Positions 1-4,875 of a stretch of DNA of 6,698 bases are shown here, one piece after another; position 1 is the stretch's first letter; every line of letters begins with the position of its first letter. The notes below the pieces were generated by a model. It saw nothing but the letters and a program-made list of their open reading frames with translations, did no database searches and was not told the DNA's origin. The DNA is from Candidatus Zhuqueibacterota bacterium 4484_87. Lineage in GTDB: Bacteria > Zhuqueibacterota > Zhuqueibacteria > Thermofontimicrobiales > Thermofontimicrobiaceae. The position numbers and the translations under genes are program-made. The DNA lies in the NCBI GenBank assembly GCA_002085355.1, contig NATN01000239.1, positions 1-6,698 of the forward strand. The letters are read 5' to 3'.

Positions 1-30
1 TGTGGCTCCACTATTTATGATGTGTGATTT

Positions 31-435
31 TCATGACGTAGGCGTCTCCATCGGAGATAATTCGACGGGAAAAAGTGTTCCCCCTAAAGAATTAAGAACT
101 AAAGGCTTTTCAACGCCCTCAAGCTCAAGCATGAAAGCACCTTCGCTCTCCTTCACGCGACCGCTACGCTCAAACGCATGAATCACTTCGGCGACAGCGC
201 CAGAACGCACAAATTCCAGTGGCGCACAAAATCGGCCATCGTTCAAAAAACCAATTTTCAAATCAGAAACATCAATTACACCGCCAACAGATTCACTGAC
301 TTTTTTAGCTGTTAGCCGTGTGTAAGTTTTTTTGAGGAGTTCCTTGTCATTTTGCTGGGAATAAACGAGAAGAGGCAAAAAGAAAAGCGACAAAAAAGCA
401 AACCTACGAAAATTCTCTTTGAATAAAACAGACAA
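31..435 (-). CDS. Small secreted protein of unknown function
   Basis: This 134-residue protein is not one I recognise. Seen: a basic N-terminus (KENFRR) followed by a hydrophobic stretch at residues 12-25 and a plausible signal peptidase I site after VYS26, leaving a mature protein of about 108 residues that starts QQND. The mature part opens with a charged, probably helical segment (27-47) and continues with short beta-like stretches; it has one cysteine (C70) and no transmembrane segment. The start is TTG at 435-433. No ATG, GTG or other TTG lies upstream in frame for at least 45 nt, and the next methionine is deep in the protein. A GGAG sits 5 nt before the TTG and a sigma70-like promoter lies further upstream. 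The gene is divergent from the S9 peptidase and sits alone on its strand here. Expression looks credible; the function is open, and a periplasmic location is inferred only from the signal peptide. Confidence 0.72.
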   Translation of the reverse strand: MSVLFKENFRRFAFLSLFFLPLLVYSQQNDKELLKKTYTRLTAKKVSESVGGVIDVSDLKIGFLNDGRFCAPLEFVRSGAVAEVIHAFERSGRVKESEGAFMLELEGVEKPLVLNSLGGTLFPVELSPMETPTS

Positions 436-440
436 AATCT

Positions 441-444
441 CTCC
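441..444 (-). promoter_or_regulatory. Ribosome binding site GGAG for the TTG-started small secreted protein
   Basis: On the minus strand GGAG (part of TGGAGAG) lies 5 nt before the TTG at 435-433. It supports TTG as the real start, because no other usable start codon precedes the signal peptide. Confidence 0.6.
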
Positions 445-485
445 AGAAATAATAAACTTCTTTAAATTGACAAATTGATCTTTTA

Positions 486-514
486 AACATAATAAATTTA
501 TTTTTGTAAGTCAA
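486..514 (-). promoter_or_regulatory. Sigma70-like promoter for the small secreted protein
   Basis: On the minus strand a -35 TTGACT (514-509, 5 of 6 consensus bases) is followed by a 17-nt spacer and a -10 TATGTT (491-486, 4 of 6). Transcription would start near 479, giving a 5' leader of about 44 nt. The region is AT-rich, which raises the chance of random matches, but spacing, orientation and distance all fit. Confidence 0.5.
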
Positions 515-520
515 CAGAAA

Positions 521-540
521 TTTGGAATTTTTTTTCCAAA
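521..540. repeat. Perfect 7-bp palindrome TTTGGAA-N6-TTCCAAA
   Basis: TTTGGAA at 521-527 and TTCCAAA at 534-540 are separated by six T. The palindrome ends 7 bp upstream of the -35 box of the minus-strand gene. It could be an operator or a simple hairpin; neither strand has a proper T tail after it, so it is a poor terminator. Its function is not established. Confidence 0.35.
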
Positions 541-599
541 AGAAATATTTTTCGATATTTTTTTTCGTTTGCAACAGACAAACTCACAACATTCTTCAC

Positions 600-723
600 A
601 GCCACCGATTCTCACTGATGACTACAGATAAAATTTCTGCATATTGGAAATTTTCATTTGCATTTGTAATTTTCTGTTCATTTTTTTAAATAAATCCGTG
701 CAAATCCGTGTCCATCCGTGGCT
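600..723. repeat. Inverted repeat with three 10-nt units per arm
   Basis: The right arm (694-723) contains ATCCGTG three times at an exact 10-nt spacing (694, 704, 714) and ends in GGCT. The left arm (600-629) is its imperfect reverse complement: AGCCACCGAT, then two degenerate units ending in GAT. Read outside-in, the arms align without gaps over 30 nt with about 20 matches, and the outermost unit matches at 9 of 10. The 64 nt between them are AT-rich with no gene. From memory, ATCCGTG/CACGGAT strings recur in intergenic DNA of many environmental bacteria; I could not check that. No coding potential and no CRISPR architecture are seen. Confidence 0.6.
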
Positions 724-792
724 AATTAAAAATTTTCCCATTATCAACTTCTGCTAAACCCAAATTATTTAAAAAAACCACCTTACATTTCC

Positions 793-821
793 TTGACATT
801 TAAATCGAAAGTTTGTATATT
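793..821 (+). promoter_or_regulatory. Sigma70-like promoter for the S9 peptidase
   Basis: A perfect -35 TTGACA (793-798) is followed by a 17-nt spacer and a -10 TATATT (816-821, 5 of 6). Transcription would begin near 828, leaving a leader of about 44 nt before the ATG at 872. This is the best promoter in the window. Confidence 0.72.
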
Positions 822-858
822 GAAAATAATTTTCGACATTTTTGGAATATTTTTTAGC

Positions 859-863
859 GGAGG
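859..863 (+). promoter_or_regulatory. Ribosome binding site GGAGG that fixes the peptidase start
   Basis: GGAGG lies 8 nt before ATG 872. It favours that ATG over the in-frame TTG at 842, which has no such site and would put this GGAGG inside the coding region. Confidence 0.85.
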
Positions 864-871
864 TTGTGCTC

Positions 872-2905
872 ATGAATAGAAAAGTTCAAATACTCACGTT
901 TATTTTGCTCATTTTATCATTACCACTTTTCGCCGCTAACAAACGCCCCATCTCTGTAGAAGACCTTTTTTCCATCGGGCGTGTCAGCGATGTACAAGTT
1001 TCCCCGGATGGAAAATATTTATCCTATACCGTGAAATACTATTTCATGGAAACAAATAAAAGCAACAGCGACATTTGGCTGGTTCCCGCGAAAGGCGGGG
1101 ACCCGATTCAGTTGACCAATAACCCTAAAGCTGATTTTGGTGCACGCTGGAGCCCGGACGGTTCGAAAATTGCGTTTATTTCCACACGCAATGGATCGCC
1201 GCAAATTTTCACTATTTCCGTAAACGGCGGAGAGGCGAAACAACTGAGTCACATTTCCACCGGAGCCAGCGGCATTGTCTGGTCACCGGACGGAAAGTAC
1301 ATTGCTTTTTCCTCGGAAGTTTACCCCGATTGCAAAACTGACGCTGAAAATCAGGCGCGCGAAGAAGCCGAGGCAAAATCCCCAGTGAAAGCCAAAATTA
1401 TCGATCGTCTGTTTTTTCGCCACTGGAATCGCTGGACAGACGAAAAACGTTCCCACGTTTTTGTGATGAAAAGCAGCGGCGGCGATGCCTGGGACGTTAC
1501 CTCCGGCGATTTTGACTCGCCTCCGCTGGATTTGGGCAGCAGTCAGGATTACGCTTTTTCGCCCGACAGCAGGGAAATCGCCTTTGTCCGTAATGAGGAT
1601 CCGGTAGTTGCCATTTCCACGAACAACGATATTTTCGTCACGCCCGTGCAAGGTGGAAAAATCACGAAAATTACCGCCAATCCTGCCAATGACAATCAGC
1701 CGGTATATTCCCCGGGCGGAAAATATCTCGCTTATCGCGCCATGAAACACGCCGGGTTCGAGGCAGATCAATATGATCTGATTCTTTTTAATCGCCAGAC
1801 CAATGAACGAAAAAATTTAACTACGGATTTTGATCGCGATGTGGGTACTTTTCATTTTGACAGTAAGGGTAAATATATTTATTTTACATCGCAGGATGAA
1901 GGCAGAAATTGCATTTTCCGCATTCCTGTTCACGGCGGTAAAGTGCAGAAGGTCATCGGCGACGATTATGTAAGAAGTTTTGTCATTGACCCCAATGGAA
2001 GATACCTCTTTTTCGCCAAAGAGGCAATAAACAGACCAACAGAAATTTTTCGTTCAAAAACGAATGGCAAGAATATCACACAGCTCACATTCACCAATTG
2101 CGATCTTATCTCGCAATTGGCTATGAATGACCTCGAAGATTTTTGGTTCGAAAGTTTCGACGGGAAAAAAGTGCACGGCATGTTAGTAAAACCGCCTAAA
2201 TTTGACCCGGCGAAAAAATATCCGCTGATCTATCTCATTCACGGCGGGCCTCAGGGTATGTGGTCGGATGATTTTCACTACCGTTGGAACGCTGAAATGT
2301 TTGCCGCGCCGGGATACGTTGTCGCCATGGTCAATTTCCGCGGTTCCAAAGGATACGGCCAGGAATTTTGCAACGCTGTGAGCAAGAATTGGGGCGGCGG
2401 ACCTTACAAAGATTTGATGGCTGGAATAGATTATTTGCTAAAAACTTACGACTTCATAGACGGGGATAAATTAGCAGCAGCCGGTGCATCTTACGGCGGC
2501 TTCATGATCGATTGGATTTGCGGGCATGAAAATCCGTTCAAAGTGCTCGTTTCCCACGACGGAGTTTATGATCAACGCTCCATGTACGGCGCGACTGAAG
2601 AGTTGTGGTTTCCGGAATGGGAATTCAATGGCACGCCTTATGAAAATCCTGAATTATACGAAAAATGGTCTCCGTCGAATTTCGCGAAAAATTTCAAAAC
2701 ACCGACGCTGGTCATTCACAGCGAAAATGACTTCCGCGTTCCGGTAACCCAGGGATTCCAAATGTTCACTGCCTTGCAGCGAAACGGAGTTCCGTCGAGG
2801 TTGCTCTATTTCCCGGATGAAGATCATTTTGTCACCAAACCGCAAAACGCGCGATTATGGTGGAAGACAGTCCACGAATGGATTGCAGAATGGATAAATA
2901 AGTAA
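872..2905 (+). CDS. Exported S9 family peptidase (prolyl oligopeptidase fold, DPP5-like)
   Basis: A 677-residue serine peptidase, probably periplasmic, expected to cleave short peptides and perhaps release dipeptides. Seen: a signal peptide (residues 1-21, cut near LFA|AN); seven PD40/TolB-like propeller motifs of the SPDGKYLAF type starting near 41, 91, 135, 227, 277, 327 and 370; then an alpha/beta-hydrolase domain (about 430-677) with the oxyanion motif HGGP (457-460), nucleophile S540 in GASYGG, D620 in HSENDFRVP and H652 in DEDHF. The triad is complete and the length equals that of bacterial dipeptidyl peptidase 5. The blocks YGATEELWFPEWEF and TPTLVIHSEND are typical of the DPP5/acylaminoacyl-peptidase (S9C) group; the exact specificity cannot be read from sequence. 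Relatives usually read HGELD and DEGH where this protein has HSEND and DEDH. It has its own promoter and appears monocistronic. The likely role is peptide nutrition or periplasmic protein turnover. Confidence 0.93.
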   Translation: MNRKVQILTFILLILSLPLFAANKRPISVEDLFSIGRVSDVQVSPDGKYLSYTVKYYFMETNKSNSDIWLVPAKGGDPIQLTNNPKADFGARWSPDGSKIAFISTRNGSPQIFTISVNGGEAKQLSHISTGASGIVWSPDGKYIAFSSEVYPDCKTDAENQAREEAEAKSPVKAKIIDRLFFRHWNRWTDEKRSHVFVMKSSGGDAWDVTSGDFDSPPLDLGSSQDYAFSPDSREIAFVRNEDPVVAISTNNDIFVTPVQGGKITKITANPANDNQPVYSPGGKYLAYRAMKHAGFEADQYDLILFNRQTNERKNLTTDFDRDVGTFHFDSKGKYIYFTSQDEGRNCIFRIPVHGGKVQKVIGDDYVRSFVIDPNGRYLFFAKEAINRPTEIFRSKTNGKNITQLTFTNCDLISQLAMNDLEDFWFESFDGKKVHGMLVKPPKFDPAKKYPLIYLIHGGPQGMWSDDFHYRWNAEMFAAPGYVVAMVNFRGSKGYGQEFCNAVSKNWGGGPYKDLMAGIDYLLKTYDFIDGDKLAAAGASYGGFMIDWICGHENPFKVLVSHDGVYDQRSMYGATEELWFPEWEFNGTPYENPELYEKWSPSNFAKNFKTPTLVIHSENDFRVPVTQGFQMFTALQRNGVPSRLLYFPDEDHFVTKPQNARLWWKTVHEWIAEWINK

Positions 2906-2906
2906 T

Positions 2907-3138
2907 TAGACTTTTGTAAAAAGCATGTTTTTTCTTCAAAACAAGAAAAGCAACAAAGATTAACCATGAAGTTCAGAAAGTATGAATGAAGGACACAAAG
3001 TTTTTTAAATAACTTTATTGAACTAATTTTTAAGGTATTAGGCTTGTTTGATAAAAACATTACGATTAATTTTTCCTTTGTGAGCTTTGCGCCTCCTTTG
3101 CGAACTTTGCAGTAAAACATCAAATTTACAAAAGTTTA
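2907..3138. repeat. MITE-like element with nested inverted repeats
   Basis: Outer arms: 2907-2920 (TAGACTTTTGTAAA) is the reverse complement of 3125-3138 with 13 of 14 matches, including ten perfect bases (CTTTTGTAAA/TTTACAAAAG). Inner arms: 2966-3000 and 3076-3110 are imperfect inverted copies (about 22 of 35 matches) built from CAAAG units spaced 9-11 nt apart. AGTAA occurs directly on both sides (2901-2905 and 3138-3142), like a 5-bp target duplication, although the right copy overlaps the last base of the arm. No transposase or other ORF is present. It could be a small non-autonomous mobile element or a decayed intergenic repeat of about 230 bp inserted against the stop codon of the peptidase. 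Mobility is inferred only. Confidence 0.5.
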
Positions 3139-3157
3139 GTAAGTAAAACGAGCCAAA

Positions 3158-3195
3158 ACGCCGGATTTCAAATGCCGGCGTCTTTTCTCTTTTGA
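3158..3195 (+). terminator. Intrinsic terminator-like hairpin before the MCE operon
   Basis: ACGCCGG (3158-3164) pairs perfectly with CCGGCGT (3175-3181) around a 10-nt loop, and the RNA continues with a T-rich stretch (cttttctcttttg). The preceding AAAA allows a similar U-rich tail on the other strand, so it may work both ways. It is about 250 nt past the peptidase stop and only 34 nt before the MCE start, so it could terminate readthrough from upstream or act as an attenuator in the operon leader. The T tract is interrupted by C, which lowers the expected efficiency. Confidence 0.5.
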
Positions 3196-3215
3196 AATAA
3201 TTTCAGGAAAAAATT

Positions 3216-4187
3216 ATGGTCTCCCGTGCGCAAAAAATCCGGCTGGGCATTTTTTTAACCACTGCGATCATCATTTTAGTAGGCGCAGTCGGGGTCATCA
3301 CCGGAAATCGGCTGATGAAAAAAACTGCTGTTTATTACATTCGCTTTAAAGATGTTTCGCTCACAGGCCTGGAAATTGGGTCGTCAGTAAAATATCGCGG
3401 TATCCGCGTTGGCAGGGTGGACGATATTTATATCGATCCTGACGACATCACTTCCGTCATTGTCAAAATGAGCTTGAACCCAAAAGTCCCCATCAAAGAA
3501 AACACAGAAGCGGTTCTTACGCTCATCGGCATCACCGGTCTGAAAATGATTGAACTGCGCGGCGGAACAAATGAGGCAAATGACCTGCCGCCGGAAAATT
3601 TCATCAAGCCGGGTCAATCAGTCGTGGAGACGATTACCGGCAGAGCGGAGATTATCGCTGAAAAACTCGAGCTTATTTTGAATAATCTGGCAAATTTCAC
3701 TGAGGCAGGAAACAGAGAAAAATTTTTAGGTTTGATCGAAAATACCAGCCGGGCGCTGAACAATTTTGCTACTTTGCTGGATACAAATCAGACCCATTTG
3801 AATAACATTATTGCCAATTTTGACGATATTTCCGGAAATCTGGACACGCTCATTGAGAGCGCCAACTTTGCTGTGAATGACATTCGCAAAATAACCCAAT
3901 CGAAAGAGCTGATCAAGACTGTCGGCAATATGGAAAAAGTGACCGGGCAATTGGCAGAAGCTGATTTAGCCCAGGTCATTAAAAAAATGGAACTGGCGCT
4001 CGACCAAACCAATCGCACTTTCACCCATTTGGATCTGACACTTTTGAAAAGCAGACATGATATTCTGAGTTCAGCCGAAATTTTGCGTGAGAGTTTGGAA
4101 TATTTCAATGAATTCACCAGATTGATCAGTGAGAATCCATCACTGCTGTTACGAAGTTCGCGTCAAGGAGAAATTCAGGAGCGGTAA
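3216..4187 (+). CDS. mlaD: MlaD-type MCE protein, periplasmic lipid-binding subunit of an ABC transporter
   Basis: A 323-residue inner-membrane-anchored subunit of a phospholipid/lipid ABC transporter; MCE domains of this family assemble into a hexameric ring with a central hydrophobic pore. Seen: a short basic N-terminus, one membrane helix (about 9-30), one MCE domain (about 38-117) with the characteristic GLEIGSSVKYRGIRVGRV and the pore-loop-like ITGLKMIELRGG, then a long helical region (about 140-300) rich in N/L repeats that should form the coiled tube, ending in the SENPSLLL motif common near the C-terminus of such proteins. AGGA lies 7 nt before the ATG. The next gene starts 5 nt after the stop and encodes the matching lipoprotein, so the operon assignment is strong. 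The single MCE domain separates it from the multi-MCE PqiB/YebT types. The symbol denotes family level; the direction of transport and the substrate are not visible. Confidence 0.93.
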   Translation: MVSRAQKIRLGIFLTTAIIILVGAVGVITGNRLMKKTAVYYIRFKDVSLTGLEIGSSVKYRGIRVGRVDDIYIDPDDITSVIVKMSLNPKVPIKENTEAVLTLIGITGLKMIELRGGTNEANDLPPENFIKPGQSVVETITGRAEIIAEKLELILNNLANFTEAGNREKFLGLIENTSRALNNFATLLDTNQTHLNNIIANFDDISGNLDTLIESANFAVNDIRKITQSKELIKTVGNMEKVTGQLAEADLAQVIKKMELALDQTNRTFTHLDLTLLKSRHDILSSAEILRESLEYFNEFTRLISENPSLLLRSSRQGEIQER

Positions 4188-4192
4188 AAATT

Positions 4193-4855
4193 ATGAAACA
4201 AAATATTTTCAAAATAACCGCGATTATTTTTGCCATGTTGCTGGGCATTTTGCTGCTTCGCTGTGCGACCAAATCCATTCAAAGGCAATATTTCATTCTG
4301 GATTACAACCCGATTTTACGCGACAGTTCCCTGACAGTGGAGAAGCCTCTGCCCTATCGCGTGCAGGTGCAAACGATGAAGATCCCCCGGACATTTGACA
4401 GAGTGAATATTGTCGTGCGCTACTCTGCTCATCGGCTGGATTATTATCGCTACCAGCTCTGGGCAATCAGACCGCAAATCGTGATATCCGATTTGATTGC
4501 GCGTCACATCCAGCGCTATCACATTTTCGAATCCTGCCAGCGGGAATTTTTGGACGAAAGGCCTGACTATGAAATAATTGGCTCTATCGAAGCCATTGAA
4601 AAATTTGACAATCCAAATTACACTGCCGCGCATCTGGCAATGAAACTCTACTTGCGCACTTTCGATGGCTACGAGCCGGTTCTGACTCACGAATTTGACC
4701 GCGTAGAAGAAATGCCAGTTTTTCGCATGGAACTTTTCGCCAAAAAATTAAGCGATATCGTCCAAGAAGAAACAGACAATTTTATCAGAAAGATAATAAA
4801 ATATTTCAAAGAACAAGAAAAAAATACAGCAAATCCAAAAAACCAACAATCATAA
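4193..4855 (+). CDS. ABC_trans_aux (PqiC-like) lipoprotein of the MCE transporter
   Basis: A 220-residue lipoprotein predicted to sit on the periplasmic side of the outer (or inner) membrane and to receive the end of the MCE tube, as PqiC does in known systems. Seen: a hydrophobic signal (about 8-22) followed by LLLRC24, a lipobox-like site with an unusual Arg at -1; then QRQYFILDYNP at 31-40, the typical beginning of ABC_trans_aux domains, and the family-like stretch from IVVRYSAHR to LDYYRYQLWA (about 73-92). The C-terminus is a charged helix (ETDNFIRKIIKYFKEQEK) with a short polar tail. AGGAG (4177-4181) lies 11 nt before the ATG and overlaps the end of mlaD, so translation is probably coupled. 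The last 13 codons contain two in-phase slippery heptamers; a -1 shift at either would extend this protein into the downstream barrel ORF. Family assignment is firm in context; the natural C-terminus is uncertain. Confidence 0.87.
   Translation: MKQNIFKITAIIFAMLLGILLLRCATKSIQRQYFILDYNPILRDSSLTVEKPLPYRVQVQTMKIPRTFDRVNIVVRYSAHRLDYYRYQLWAIRPQIVISDLIARHIQRYHIFESCQREFLDERPDYEIIGSIEAIEKFDNPNYTAAHLAMKLYLRTFDGYEPVLTHEFDRVEEMPVFRMELFAKKLSDIVQEETDNFIRKIIKYFKEQEKNTANPKNQQS
4819..4843 (+). other. Two in-phase -1 slippery heptamers at the lipoprotein/barrel junction
   Basis: In the lipoprotein reading frame the sequence reads A AAA AAT at 4819-4825 and A AAA AAC at 4837-4843, both with the X XXY YYZ phase of -1 frameshift sites. 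A -1 slip at either enters the frame of the barrel ORF, which is open without a stop from 4699 through 4876 to 6345, giving a 718-residue product. CTGC (4858-4861) can pair with GCAG (4878-4881) 14 nt downstream of the second site, a weak 4-bp stem, and no strong internal Shine-Dalgarno precedes the slip sites. One missing A in the assembly would produce the same picture. Phase and open frame are seen; frameshifting itself is inferred. Confidence 0.4.
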
Positions 4856-4875
4856 ATCTGCCAGCAACCTCACGA

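Larger units (their letters stand above)
436..871. other. Divergent intergenic region between the small secreted protein and the S9 peptidase
   Basis: This is about 436 nt of AT-rich DNA with no convincing gene on either strand. It holds a minus-strand promoter (486-514), a small palindrome (521-540), a periodic inverted repeat (600-723), and a plus-strand promoter (793-821) with a ribosome binding site (859-863). The stretch 724-792 shows nothing I can assign. Confidence 0.75.
2906..3215. other. Intergenic region between the peptidase and the MCE operon
   Basis: This 310-nt stretch has no credible gene; the ORF readable on its minus strand is low-complexity and overlaps the end of the peptidase. 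Most of it (2907-3138) is a nested inverted-repeat element, followed by a GC-rich hairpin (3158-3181) and the ribosome binding site of the MCE gene. I found no convincing sigma70 promoter for the operon: the best candidate (TTGTTT 3044-3049, 17 nt, TAATTT 3067-3072) is weak. Confidence 0.7.

Noticed and set aside
694..720. Short CRISPR-like repeat array (three ATCCGTG)
   Set aside because: Units of 7 nt with 3-nt gaps are far too short, there are no spacers of usable length and no cas genes; it is one arm of an inverted repeat.
842..871. Upstream TTG start giving the peptidase ten more residues
   Set aside because: It has no ribosome binding site, would place a GGAGG inside the coding region, and would put residues in front of a normal signal peptide; ATG 872 fits better.
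1283..1771. Minus-strand ORF of 162 codons inside the peptidase
   Set aside because: It lies entirely opposite the conserved propeller coding sequence and shows no domain or start signal of its own.
2930..2949. Hairpin TTTTCTT/AAGAAAA as the peptidase terminator
   Set aside because: The stem is a perfect 7 bp but almost all A-T and is not followed by a T run, so intrinsic termination is unlikely.
3018..3072. Promoters for the MCE operon (TTGAAC at 3018, TTGTTT at 3044)
   Set aside because: The first has no -10 at proper spacing and the second has a 3-of-6 -10; in such AT-rich DNA these are expected by chance.
2824..3123. Minus-strand ORF across the peptidase end and the intergenic element
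   Set aside because: It is antisense to the peptidase end and otherwise translates repeat DNA; it has no family resemblance, signal or ribosome binding site.
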